A stretch of DNA of 56,465 nt, from NCBI GenBank assembly GCA_045617625.1, contig JAZLJA010000058.1, forward strand, positions 1 to 56,465. The letters are read 5' to 3'. This document shows, in pieces, positions 32,877 through 41,320 of this stretch. This stretch comes from Firm-04 sp045617625. Its GTDB lineage: Bacteria; Bacillota; Clostridia; Oscillospirales; Ruminococcaceae. Position numbers and translations under genes: made by a program. Position 1 is the first letter of the stretch. The number at the start of each line of letters is the position of its first letter. The notes under the pieces are model-generated. The model was not told the origin of the DNA. It did not search any database and was given only the letters and a program-made list of their open reading frames with translations.

Positions 32877-34091
32877 ATGCGAGAAATCATTCTGATCAAA
32901 TACGGCGAAATGGCACTGAAAGGGCTCAACCGCAGCAGCTTTGAAGATGTTCTGCTGCGCAACATTCGCCGCCGCCTGAAATATGTGGGCAGCTTTTCCT
33001 ATGCAAAGGCACAGTCCACCATTTACATCACCCCCGAGGCAGCAACCGATGAGGAATGCGCTGTGCTGCTCGATCAAGCCATGCCGCGTCTCAAAAAGAT
33101 TTTCGGCATTGCAGCTTTGAGCCGTGCGCTTGCCTGCGAAAAGGATTTCGCCGATATTTCTTCCCGTGCGGTTCCATATCTGCACGATGTTCTGAGCGCA
33201 GCCAAAACCTTCAAAGTCGAGGCAAAGCGCGCCGACAAGGGCTTCCCGATGAAATCGCCCCAAATTTGTGCGGAACTTGGCGGCGTGCTGCTCTCCAAAT
33301 TTCCGCATCTGAAGGTCAATGTCAACGAGCCTGAGATCACCGTGACAGTGGAAGTCCGTGACACCAACGCTTACATTCACGCCGCGAAAGAACGAGGTGC
33401 GGGCGGCTTGCCCGTCGGCACGGCAGGCAATGCGATGCTGCTGCTTTCCGGCGGCATTGATTCCCCCGTTGCAGGCTGGATGATGGCAAAGCGCGGACTG
33501 CGGGTCTCCGCAGTGCATTTTGCCGCCCCGCCCTATACCTCCGAGCGTGCACGGCTCAAGGTGGAAACACTTTGCGAAAAACTCACCCCGTGGTGCGGCA
33601 GCATGGCTTTTTACTGCGTGCCGTTCACCGAGATCCAGGAGGTGCTGCGCCGTGAATGCCCTGAGGAATTCTTCACGATCCTCATGCGCCGCCTGATGAT
33701 GGAAATTGCACAGCGCATCGCTTTGCAGGATGACTGCGGCGCACTCATCACGGGCGAAAGCCTCGGACAGGTGGCAAGCCAGACCTTGCAGGCACTCACC
33801 TGCACCGATGCCGTTGCCAAAATGCCCGTCCTGCGCCCGCTGATCGGCATGGACAAAACCGAGATCGTCGATATTTCACGTAAGATCGACACATTCGAGA
33901 CTTCCATTCTCCCCTATGAGGACTGCTGCACCGTGTTTACACCCCGTCACCCGAAGCTTCGCCCGAAGCTGGAGGAAATCGAGGAGGCACAGGCATCCGT
34001 GCATTGGGAGGATATGATCGCGCAGGCAGTTGCAGGTACGACCAAAAAAGTGTTCGCACAGCACGTCACGGAAAACGGCATGGATGCGTAA
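32877..34091 (+). CDS. thiI: tRNA 4-thiouridine synthetase ThiI
   Basis: ThiI forms s4U at position 8 of tRNA and helps thiazole synthesis in some bacteria. The 404-residue protein has an N-terminal ferredoxin-like/THUMP region (about 1-170) and a PP-loop ATPase domain with SGGIDSPV at 191-198. It lacks the C-terminal rhodanese domain of the E. coli enzyme, as usual in Firmicutes, so sulfur must come directly from the desulfurase encoded upstream. A TATAAT box near 32853 could give extra transcription, but the pair looks like an operon. Confidence 0.96.
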   Translation: MREIILIKYGEMALKGLNRSSFEDVLLRNIRRRLKYVGSFSYAKAQSTIYITPEAATDEECAVLLDQAMPRLKKIFGIAALSRALACEKDFADISSRAVPYLHDVLSAAKTFKVEAKRADKGFPMKSPQICAELGGVLLSKFPHLKVNVNEPEITVTVEVRDTNAYIHAAKERGAGGLPVGTAGNAMLLLSGGIDSPVAGWMMAKRGLRVSAVHFAAPPYTSERARLKVETLCEKLTPWCGSMAFYCVPFTEIQEVLRRECPEEFFTILMRRLMMEIAQRIALQDDCGALITGESLGQVASQTLQALTCTDAVAKMPVLRPLIGMDKTEIVDISRKIDTFETSILPYEDCCTVFTPRHPKLRPKLEEIEEAQASVHWEDMIAQAVAGTTKKVFAQHVTENGMDA

Positions 34092-34247
34092 GAAATGCGC
34101 AAATGTTGTCGAAACTGCACGAAATCCGCAATTTTGCACCAGAGCAAATTGCGCAGATTCACCTGTTTCAACAGCCGTCATTGACGTTATATCATTTTAC
34201 AGATTTACGATATCTTCACATCAAACTGCCTGTTTTTTGGAGGTATT

Positions 34248-34796
34248 ATGAATATTCAGCAAATCGTTCAGCCCGAGTATGGTCAAAATTCCGAAGTTAT
34301 GCGGGAATGCCTTGACAAAACCGTGGCAGATGTAGTAAAATTATTACTGGAACAGGGGCGTACTATATCAACTTGCGAAAGCTTGACCGGTGGGCTTCTG
34401 TCCGAACGTATTACATCTGTGGCAGGCGCATCCCAAGTCTTTGCCTTTGGAGTCTGCACCTATTCCGATGCAATGAAGCACCGTCATCTCGGTGTACCGC
34501 TCGAAACCCTTTCCAAGTTCGGCGCAGTCAGCCGCGAAACCGCTTATGCGATGGCGTATGGACTTTCGTCACGCACACAGGCGGATTTGTGCATCGCTGT
34601 GACAGGACTTGCTGGGCCGACAGGCGGAACTCCCGAAATGCCCGTTGGTACGGTGTACGCGGGCTTCGCATTCGAGAATCAGGTCGCCGCAACTCGTTTG
34701 AACCTCTGGGAACTTCCGTGGCTCGACAGAGACGGCATTCGGCATATGACTGCGAATTGCGTGTTTCACATTTCGAAACAAATCCTGCTCGCCTGA
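34248..34796 (+). CDS. pncC: Nicotinamide-nucleotide amidohydrolase, CinA C-terminal family
   Basis: A 182-residue stand-alone CinA C-terminal domain protein. These enzymes deamidate NMN to nicotinate mononucleotide in pyridine-nucleotide recycling. Typical blocks are TISTCESLTGGLLSERITSVAGAS, VSRETAYAMA, VTGLAGPTGGTPEMPVGTVYAG. The first 20 residues are extra to the domain. GGAGG stands just before the ATG. It follows thiI after 156 bases without a visible terminator. Full CinA with its N-terminal MoaB-like domain is not present. The deamidase activity is inferred from the family. Confidence 0.9.
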   Translation: MNIQQIVQPEYGQNSEVMRECLDKTVADVVKLLLEQGRTISTCESLTGGLLSERITSVAGASQVFAFGVCTYSDAMKHRHLGVPLETLSKFGAVSRETAYAMAYGLSSRTQADLCIAVTGLAGPTGGTPEMPVGTVYAGFAFENQVAATRLNLWELPWLDRDGIRHMTANCVFHISKQILLA

Positions 34797-34911
34797 AGCT
34801 TCCACGTTATGCTTCAAGAGCAGTACCCTGTACGGAATTTCACATTGCGGCGGCTCTCGTTCATGAAAGTCAGAGCGTGCGGCATTCCGTAAAAGATGGA
34901 GGCGTTCTATT

Positions 34912-36429
34912 ATGCAAGACCAGTTGCACAATCCCCAAGAACCAAGCTGTCCCGATGCTCCAAAGGTCGAGGCAGTATCATCCGATTTCCTTGATTCCTC
35001 CCCCGCAAGTAATTCGGATTTCGCAGCGAAATTCGACGCGGCAAGAAACAGAAAACTTCAGGGCAACGCAGGCGTACAGTCGGCTTCCCCTGTTGATTCC
35101 TGCACGAATGCTGCCGAGAAATTCAGCAGCGGATCGGAACAAAACGGTGCCCGAAACAATGGAAATACAGATGAAATTTCGGCAATCCTGAACGAAGTCA
35201 AGCAAATGCGCGACCAAGCTTCAGCTGCCAACGATGATTTTTCCACATCCGCGGAGGAAAAGCCCACTCTCTCGGACACGCCGAAGAAGAAAGCCGCTCA
35301 GCCAACGAAAAAGAAAAAGAAATCGTCAAAATCTTCGGGTTCATCGAAAAAGAAACCGAAGAAAAAACAAAATGCGTTTGTCACCGCGTTTCGCAACATT
35401 TTCCCCGTCAGCGGAGACAAACCTCTGGAAATCGTCCGAAAACTCGTTTTTCTCACCGCGATCATCGTATTCGCTGCCTGTCTCTATCTGATCGTGAGCT
35501 ACTATTACGACTTATATACCGCAGGAAAAGCATACGAAAAGATCAAAGAAGAATTCGATTCGTTTGTGGGTGTCAAGATCCCATTGGAGGACGTTTCCGA
35601 TGAAGGAGAGATTCTCGAATATCTGGACTACAACGACGTTGCAAATGCTTTTCTTTCCTCCAACCCTGACCTTGTCGGCTTCATCAATATTGAAGGCACG
35701 AAGGTCAGCTACCCTGTTGTGCAGAAAAAGTCAACTGATCCGAACGTGAACACGAATGACTATTATCTGTACCGCGCTTTTGATCAATCGGCAAATTCAT
35801 CAACCAGTAAATCAGGCTGCATCTTTATGGATTATCGCTGCCACTTCGATGAGGTCGTCAACCACAGACGCTCAGTCGAAAACTCCGATAATTTCCTCAT
35901 CTATGGCCATAACATGATGAACGAAACCATGTTTGGCTGCCTCCGTAACTACCAGCGTAATATCAACAAAGAACCCGGTAAATGGTCGTATTATAGTGAG
36001 CACCCGATTGTGACTCTCTATTCGCTCTACAAAACTTACCAGTTCAAGATATTCGCAGTCTTTCTCGTAGACGGTGAGGATTTCACCTCGAAATACGCGT
36101 TTGACTGCTGGAATACGTTCGACTTTGAGGACGAGGACGCCTTTTACACGTTTGTCAACAGCGCAAAACGACGCAATATCATCCACAATGACGTCGATGT
36201 GACCTACGGGGACAAATTGTTGTCGCTCTATACTTGTTCGTCAATGATTCCCAACAGTGGCAAACTCATCGTCATGTGCCGTGAAGTGCGTCCGGGTGAA
36301 GACCCCCTTGAGGGGACGCAGAATGCCTATCTGAATGACAACATTCTTTGGCCCGAAGCGTATTATCGCATCAAGAAAATTGACTGCGATTTTGACGAAA
36401 GCCGATTCGTTCCTTTTGGAATCGACTGA
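34912..36429 (+). CDS. Class B sortase with long Lys-rich cytoplasmic tail
   Basis: A 505-residue membrane transpeptidase, far longer than a usual class B sortase (about 230-260). Residues 1-170 are hydrophilic and low in complexity, with a strongly basic patch at about 123-153. One membrane helix (about 178-197) is followed by the sortase domain: FINIEGTKVSYPVVQ, catalytic His333 in IYGHNM and Cys442 in LYTCSS. At the +8 to +10 position from the Cys, where the catalytic Arg is expected, the sequence is SGKLIVM with Lys451; the nearest Arg is 457. It should attach surface proteins, possibly scaffoldins, to peptidoglycan. The SpoIID-like gene follows after 320 bases. GGAGG precedes the ATG. 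Confidence 0.9.
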   Translation: MQDQLHNPQEPSCPDAPKVEAVSSDFLDSSPASNSDFAAKFDAARNRKLQGNAGVQSASPVDSCTNAAEKFSSGSEQNGARNNGNTDEISAILNEVKQMRDQASAANDDFSTSAEEKPTLSDTPKKKAAQPTKKKKKSSKSSGSSKKKPKKKQNAFVTAFRNIFPVSGDKPLEIVRKLVFLTAIIVFAACLYLIVSYYYDLYTAGKAYEKIKEEFDSFVGVKIPLEDVSDEGEILEYLDYNDVANAFLSSNPDLVGFINIEGTKVSYPVVQKKSTDPNVNTNDYYLYRAFDQSANSSTSKSGCIFMDYRCHFDEVVNHRRSVENSDNFLIYGHNMMNETMFGCLRNYQRNINKEPGKWSYYSEHPIVTLYSLYKTYQFKIFAVFLVDGEDFTSKYAFDCWNTFDFEDEDAFYTFVNSAKRRNIIHNDVDVTYGDKLLSLYTCSSMIPNSGKLIVMCREVRPGEDPLEGTQNAYLNDNILWPEAYYRIKKIDCDFDESRFVPFGID

Positions 36430-36750
36430 TGTGTCAACCCAATGCACGGTTCTCTGTGCTTTCATGAAAACGGACTGCTTTTCATGTCCGTGCGGAAATC
36501 GGCTGCGTTGGAAGCCGTATTTCATGTTTCACTGCGTTCAGGCGTACAGCCCCGCAATCTGCAATCCATCTCAGCATGAAAATGCGGCGTTAATCAAAAA
36601 AAGAGATGTTATGCAGAACAAAACCCGCCCGAATATGGATTTTTGGACGGCTCACAGGACGACAACGACGGTTTGACAAAATCCCCACACACAATCTTGG
36701 GGAAATAAAGCCGGTTACAGCCGGTGAGATTGATATTATGGAGAGAAACT
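36430..36750 (+). other. Intergenic region before the SpoIID/LytB gene
   Basis: 321 bases without a convincing gene. A TTTGACA at about 36674 has no good -10 at the right distance. A CCCCACACACAATCTTGGGG hairpin and a GCCGG-ttaca-GCCGG repeat lie close to the start of the next gene and may form a structured leader. No known riboswitch was recognised. Confidence 0.4.
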
Positions 36751-38001
36751 ATGCAAGCTCGAATGAGAAGATGCCGCATGGCGATTCTGGCTTCAACTGT
36801 TCTCCTGTTCACCAGTACATGTGGACTTCAGAACGACGGAACCGCTGTGCAGTGCTCTGGAGCTGCTTCCAAGGTTTATGCGGCAACCACCGGTTCAGAC
36901 GTGGAATCGACAGAAGAACAAGCTGTCCCTGAAACCCTGAATCAGGATTACGCACTGCTCGACGAAAACGATGCAGAAACCTATGACGTTACCGAGTGGT
37001 GGAAAGCGAACATCTCTGATTATGATCAGAGCCTTTCCCTCATTAAGTACGAAGTAGCAGACTCCGAGCCGGATCCGATTACTACGACGACTGCAGTGAC
37101 AACAGACACCACCGAGGCGGAAACTACCACCACGACCACCACCGTCGAAACAACTGTTGAAACAACCGTTTCTGAAATTGAAAATGTTGAAACAACTGCT
37201 CCGAGCCTCGAAGAACCTGCAATCCGCACAACGACAACCGTTGATGCACCTGCAAACAGCGTGGTATTTTACACGTATGGTTTTGGGCATGGCGTTGGTA
37301 TGAGCCAGAACGGCGCTAACTTCTATGCACGTTACAGCGGCTACTCCTACGACCAGATTCTTGCCCTTTATTATCCCGGCACAACACTCGTGCAAACGAA
37401 TGTTGACCCCAAATCTTATTTCAAAATTGGCAGCACGCAAGGCGAGCTCGTCAATGTTATCGCACAGGTCATTAACCGCGAGATGGGACCCTCAATGCAC
37501 ACAGAAGCACTGAAAGCCCAGGCGGTCGCAATTTATTCCTTTATGCTCTATAACGGCTATGGAAATGGTCTGACAGGCAAACCCAATCCCGATAAGAAAA
37601 TCGTGGATGCCGTCAAATCCGTTGTCGGTCAGGTTCTCTACTACGACGGAAAGCCCGCAAACACGCTGTTCTATGCGTCCAGCGGCGGCTCGACTGCTTC
37701 CTGCAAAGACATTTTCGTTGCCGATATCCCCTACCTCCGCAGCGTTGACGTCTTCTATGACGACACCTGCGACCCGCATTACTGTGATACGAAAGTATTC
37801 ACATGGAGTCAGCTCAAGAACAAGCTCCAGAATGCTTACCATGTGTCCCTTTCGGGTACACCGAGCGACTGGATCCAGCTTACCTACGGTGACGGCGGCT
37901 ATGTTGCATATGCTACCATCGGCGGAAAGGTTACTGTCAAAGGTAATGAACTCCGCTCCGTGCTTGGTCTGAAATCTCCGAAATTTGAGTTCTCCTTCTG
38001 A
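36751..38001 (+). CDS. SpoIID/LytB-domain protein with permuted order
   Basis: A 416-residue secreted or membrane-attached protein. An N-terminal hydrophobic segment (about 10-25) is followed by an acidic and Thr/Glu-rich stalk (45-165). The SpoIID/LytB domain follows with its parts reversed. The GFGHGVGMSQNGA...YYPGTTL block (177-213), which normally ends the domain, comes first. The ELVNVIAQVINREMG...EALKAQAVA block with the catalytic Glu244 (232-260), the GQVLYYDGK and YASSGGSTAS blocks, and LRSVLGLKSPKFEF come after. SpoIID is a lytic transglycosylase on denuded glycan; activity here is not shown. ATG 36751 follows GGAGAG. It follows the sortase gene. Confidence 0.88.
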   Translation: MQARMRRCRMAILASTVLLFTSTCGLQNDGTAVQCSGAASKVYAATTGSDVESTEEQAVPETLNQDYALLDENDAETYDVTEWWKANISDYDQSLSLIKYEVADSEPDPITTTTAVTTDTTEAETTTTTTTVETTVETTVSEIENVETTAPSLEEPAIRTTTTVDAPANSVVFYTYGFGHGVGMSQNGANFYARYSGYSYDQILALYYPGTTLVQTNVDPKSYFKIGSTQGELVNVIAQVINREMGPSMHTEALKAQAVAIYSFMLYNGYGNGLTGKPNPDKKIVDAVKSVVGQVLYYDGKPANTLFYASSGGSTASCKDIFVADIPYLRSVDVFYDDTCDPHYCDTKVFTWSQLKNKLQNAYHVSLSGTPSDWIQLTYGDGGYVAYATIGGKVTVKGNELRSVLGLKSPKFEFSF

Positions 38002-38017
38002 GAACCAACTGAATGAG

Positions 38018-38052
38018 AAAAAAACCGTGGGCTTCAAAACTCACGGTTTTTT
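38018..38052 (+). terminator. Terminator of the SpoIID/LytB gene
   Basis: AAAAAACCGTG pairs with CACGGTTTTTT; T6 on the plus strand, A/T symmetric and so also usable in reverse. Confidence 0.85.
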
Positions 38053-38100
38053 CAATTGATTCTCCCTCATCTGCAACCACAAACCATATGGAATGAAACA

Positions 38101-38136
38101 AAAAAATCTCCGACCGCTTATGCAGTCGGAGATTTT
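38101..38136 (-). terminator. Terminator of gdhA
   Basis: AAAATCTCCGAC and GTCGGAGATTTT form the stem, with T5 on the minus strand, 25 bases after the gdhA stop codon. Confidence 0.85.
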
Positions 38137-38160
38137 TGATTCAAATCAGAACGGAGGCTA

Positions 38161-39513
38161 TTACACGCAGCCCTGCGCCTTCATAGCTTCAGCGACCTTG
38201 AGGAAGCCTGCGATGTTCGCACCGGCAACCAGATCATCGCCCAGACCGTACTTGTTGGAAGCCTCAACAGAAGCGTTGAAGATGTTCTTCATGATCATCT
38301 TGAGCTTCTCATCAACTTCTTCAGCAGTCCAGCTGTAACGCATGGAGTTCTGAGACATTTCAAGACCGGAAACGGACACCCCGCCTGCGTTAACTGCCTT
38401 GGAAGGAGCAACGATCACGCCATTTTCCTTCAGGAAGGTGATTGCCTCGTTGGTGGTCGGCATATTCGCAACTTCAACATAGTACTTCAAGCCGTTTGCG
38501 ACCATCTTCTTAGCTTCTTCAATGCCGACTTCGTTCTGGGTTGCGCAAGGCATCATGATGTCAGCCTTAACGCCCCAAGGCTTCTCGCCTGCAAAGAACG
38601 GAACGCCGAACTTGTCAGCGTAATCCTGCACACGGTTGCGGCAGGAAGCACGCATTTCGAGCATATAGTTGATCTTTTCCTCGGTGTTGATGCCGTCTTC
38701 GTCGTAGATATAACCATCAGGACCGGAAATGGTGACAACCTTGCCGCCCAGTTCGTTGACCTTCAGAACAGTACCCCAAGCGACGTTGCCGAAACCGGAA
38801 ACCGCAAAGGTCTTGCCCTTGATGTCATCCTTGAAGTAGTTGAGCATATTGACAGTGTAGTAAACAGCACCGAAACCGGTTGCTTCCGGACGAATCAGGG
38901 AGCCGCCAAACGGAATGCCCTTACCGGTCAGAACGCCGGTGAATTCGTTCTGGAGTCTCTTATACTGACCAAACAGATAGCCGATCTCACGAGCGCCAAC
39001 GCCGATGTCACCAGCGGGAACGTCGGTGTCAGGACCGATGTGACGGAACAGCTCGGTCATAAAGCTCTGGCAGAAACGCATGACCTCAGCATCAGACTTG
39101 CCCTGCGGATCGAAGTCAGAACCGCCCTTGCCGCCGCCCATAGGCAGAGAGGTCAGGGAGTTCTTGAAGGTCTGTTCAAAGCCCAGGAATTTCATGATGG
39201 AAGCATTGACGTTCTTCGCAAAACGAAGGCCGCCCTTGTACGGACCGATTGCAGAGTTGAACTGCACGCGGAAGCCGCGGTTGACCTGAAGCTTGCCGTT
39301 GTCATCCACCCACGGAACGCGGAAGAAGATCTGGCGCTCAGGCTCGACCATTCTCTCGATAACGCCAGCCTCTACGAGGTCAGGACGCTGCTCGATGACA
39401 GGCTCGATGCTTGCCAACACTTCGGTAACGGTCTGAAGGAATTCAGGCTCGTTGGGGTTGCGCTTCTCAACCTGTTCAACAACAGATTTGAGGTATGCGT
39501 TTTTCAATTCCAT
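38161..39513 (-). CDS. gdhA: Glutamate dehydrogenase, NADP-type
   Basis: Hexameric glutamate dehydrogenase (450 residues) that makes glutamate from 2-oxoglutarate and ammonia, the main ammonia-assimilation route of many gut Ruminococcus. Signatures are PYKGGLRFA, the catalytic-Lys motif SLPMGGGKGGSDFDP, VPAGDIGVGAREIG, and the Rossmann SGFGNVAWGT. Length and sequence match the class-I NADPH-dependent (biosynthetic) enzyme. ATG 39513 (MELKNAYL) follows AAAGGAG; an ORF extension to 39624 runs into the promoter. It is a single gene, divergent from the phosphofructokinase. Confidence 0.96.
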   Translation of the reverse strand: MELKNAYLKSVVEQVEKRNPNEPEFLQTVTEVLASIEPVIEQRPDLVEAGVIERMVEPERQIFFRVPWVDDNGKLQVNRGFRVQFNSAIGPYKGGLRFAKNVNASIMKFLGFEQTFKNSLTSLPMGGGKGGSDFDPQGKSDAEVMRFCQSFMTELFRHIGPDTDVPAGDIGVGAREIGYLFGQYKRLQNEFTGVLTGKGIPFGGSLIRPEATGFGAVYYTVNMLNYFKDDIKGKTFAVSGFGNVAWGTVLKVNELGGKVVTISGPDGYIYDEDGINTEEKINYMLEMRASCRNRVQDYADKFGVPFFAGEKPWGVKADIMMPCATQNEVGIEEAKKMVANGLKYYVEVANMPTTNEAITFLKENGVIVAPSKAVNAGGVSVSGLEMSQNSMRYSWTAEEVDEKLKMIMKNIFNASVEASNKYGLGDDLVAGANIAGFLKVAEAMKAQGCV

Positions 39514-39573
39514 GATACATTCTCCTTTTTGGATTGTTTGAAGTGAGCGGCTTTTTACCAATTCACATTCTAT

Positions 39574-39602
39574 ATTATAACGCATTCTTTCCAGAAATGC
39601 AA
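39574..39602 (-). promoter_or_regulatory. Promoter of gdhA
   Basis: TTGCAT, 17 bases, TATAAT on the minus strand, about 60 bases before the start. Confidence 0.75.
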
Positions 39603-39853
39603 CTATTTTTTTTATATCCCGCAATATTTTTTTCTGATATTCTATTTTTTTGAAAATTCAAGCCCCGATTACAGTCATATTGTCACCGTGCAAGGTTGAA
39701 TCATCCTCTACCCCATGCAGATATGTGATTTTCAGCGATTGGGAATATCTTGTGACATAGGCAATATTTTGCACAAATCACGGTCAAAACGTATGGTTCA
39801 TCCCGCGAAAAGCCCTGCCTGTTATCCAAACCGCCGAATCTCGGTGTCATTTC
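39603..39853. other. Intergenic region between divergent gdhA and pfk promoters
   Basis: About 250 bases, A+T-rich next to gdhA (runs of T near 39606-39652). No gene, clear hairpin or known riboswitch was recognised. It may hold upstream binding sites for either promoter. Confidence 0.4.
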
Positions 39854-39882
39854 TTGACAAATCTCACAAAAACAGGTATAAT
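39854..39882 (+). promoter_or_regulatory. Promoter of the phosphofructokinase gene
   Basis: TTGACA, 17 bases, TATAAT: consensus in both boxes. Confidence 0.9.
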
Positions 39883-39946
39883 GACGGTATGAGATATGAA
39901 GTCTGTCCTCAATTTGGAGGGCAGCAAAAAAGGGAGAGAATTGAAT

Positions 39947-41155
39947 ATGAAGTTTGCCGTTGCACAGTCGGGCGGCCCCACCTGCGCGATCAACGCGTCA
40001 CTGGCGGGTGTTTTCTCGGAACTTTCTGCAATGGACTCCACGCATGAGATCATCGGCGTGAGAAACGGGATTCAGGGACTGCTGGAAGGTCGGTTTGTAT
40101 CCCTGGGCGAAGCATTGCCTAATGACGATGCCATCGAACTGCTCAGGAAAACACCGTCCACCGCTCTCGGCTCCTGTCGGGTTCGTCTGCCAAAATATAC
40201 AGAGGACGACTCGATTTACAGGCGCGTGCAGAACGTCCTCGAATCCATGGAAATCGACACCTTCTTTTACATCGGCGGCAACGACTCTATGGACACTGTC
40301 GCCAAACTGAGCGAATGGCTCACCCTGCAAAACAGTCCCGTCAAGATCATCGGTGTCCCGAAAACCATCGACAACGATCTGGTTTGTATGGATCACACCC
40401 CCGGGTTCGGTTCAGCGGCAAAATATGTCGCCCTGACCGTGCAGGAGATCATTCGTGATTCGTCGGTGTACCATGTCCCATCCGTCGCGATTTGCGAGAT
40501 CATGGGGCGTGATGCGGGCTGGCTCACCGCCTCCACCTGCGTTCTGCGGGCAAACGGCGAAGATGCCCCCCACCTGATCTATCTCCCGGAGTCGGATTTT
40601 TCCATCGAAAAATTCCTCGCGGATGTCCGTGAGCAACTCAAAACACGCCGCAGAGTCATTTGCGCGGTTTCGGAAGGAGTCACACCGCCTGATGCGGGCT
40701 TGTTCCGTTCGGGTGCAAACGACGAATTTGGGCACGCATATTTGTCGGGCATCGGCAAACTGCTGGAGACACAGGTGCGTGAACAAATCGGCATCAAAGT
40801 GCGTTCGATGGAATTGAACGTCATGCAGCGTTGCTCGTCACACATTGCCTCAGCCTGCGATTTGCAGGAAGCCGAAGCTGTGGGGCGTCATGCTGCCAAA
40901 CTTGCAAACAAAGGTCTCACAGGATGCGTTGTGACCATGCAGCGTGTTTCTGATGCACCATATCGCATCGAATATTCGGATGCGCCTGCGGCAGATGTGG
41001 CAAATGTCACACGAAAATTCCCGAAAGAGTGGATTTCCGAGAACGGAAATCAGGTCAAAGATGACGCACTCACCTATTTTCTGCCGCTGATTCAGGGCGA
41101 AGTGCCGCCCACCATGCGAAACGGAATGCCTGTGCATTTCAAGTTCGCAACCTAA
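39947..41155 (+). CDS. 6-phosphofructokinase, probably PPi-dependent
   Basis: Glycolytic enzyme phosphorylating fructose 6-phosphate, 402 residues. ATG 39947 (MKFAVAQSGGPTCAIN) follows GGGAGAG. In the active site the motif is GGNDSMDT (110-117) rather than the GGDGS of ATP enzymes, and PKTIDND (138-144) has Lys139. An Asp at the second position and a Lys before TIDND are the known marks of pyrophosphate-dependent, reversible enzymes. The sugar-phosphate MGRDAGWL block and catalytic Asp142 are present. Use of PPi fits anaerobic clostridia, but is inferred from these residues. Monocistronic. Confidence 0.92.
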   Translation: MKFAVAQSGGPTCAINASLAGVFSELSAMDSTHEIIGVRNGIQGLLEGRFVSLGEALPNDDAIELLRKTPSTALGSCRVRLPKYTEDDSIYRRVQNVLESMEIDTFFYIGGNDSMDTVAKLSEWLTLQNSPVKIIGVPKTIDNDLVCMDHTPGFGSAAKYVALTVQEIIRDSSVYHVPSVAICEIMGRDAGWLTASTCVLRANGEDAPHLIYLPESDFSIEKFLADVREQLKTRRRVICAVSEGVTPPDAGLFRSGANDEFGHAYLSGIGKLLETQVREQIGIKVRSMELNVMQRCSSHIASACDLQEAEAVGRHAAKLANKGLTGCVVTMQRVSDAPYRIEYSDAPAADVANVTRKFPKEWISENGNQVKDDALTYFLPLIQGEVPPTMRNGMPVHFKFAT

Positions 41156-41183
41156 ATTTTGCTGGTAACCTCTTTCCTTCTTT

Positions 41184-41217
41184 ACCGGATAGCATCTGCT
41201 GTCCGGTCTTTTTTTAC
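41184..41217 (+). terminator. Terminator of the phosphofructokinase gene
   Basis: ACCGGA(T)AGCA-tc-TGCT(G)TCCGGT followed by CTTTTTTT. Confidence 0.88.
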
Positions 41218-41231
41218 CCATAGAAACAACA

Positions 41232-41262
41232 TGAGGGGAACCCGTTCATAGGATTCCCCTCA
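41232..41262 (-). terminator. Hairpin after the GH43 gene
   Basis: TGAGGGGAA and TTCCCCTCA form a 9-bp stem about 60 bases downstream of the GH43 stop codon on the minus strand. The following TGTTGTTTC is only a weak T tract, so this is a probable terminator. Confidence 0.6.
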
Positions 41263-41320
41263 GTTTGTCGAAATCATCAGACGCAACGAGTGTTTTGCTT
41301 CGTACCTCGCCGATGGATCG

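Noticed and set aside
36430..36750. c-di-GMP or c-di-AMP riboswitch upstream of the SpoIID gene
   Set aside because: The conserved GEMM and ydaO core sequences were looked for and not found.
39603..39853. Glutamine (glnA-type) riboswitch next to gdhA
   Set aside because: A GGTTCATCC-like stretch at about 39794-39802 is on the plus strand, facing pfk instead of gdhA, and the other conserved blocks are missing.
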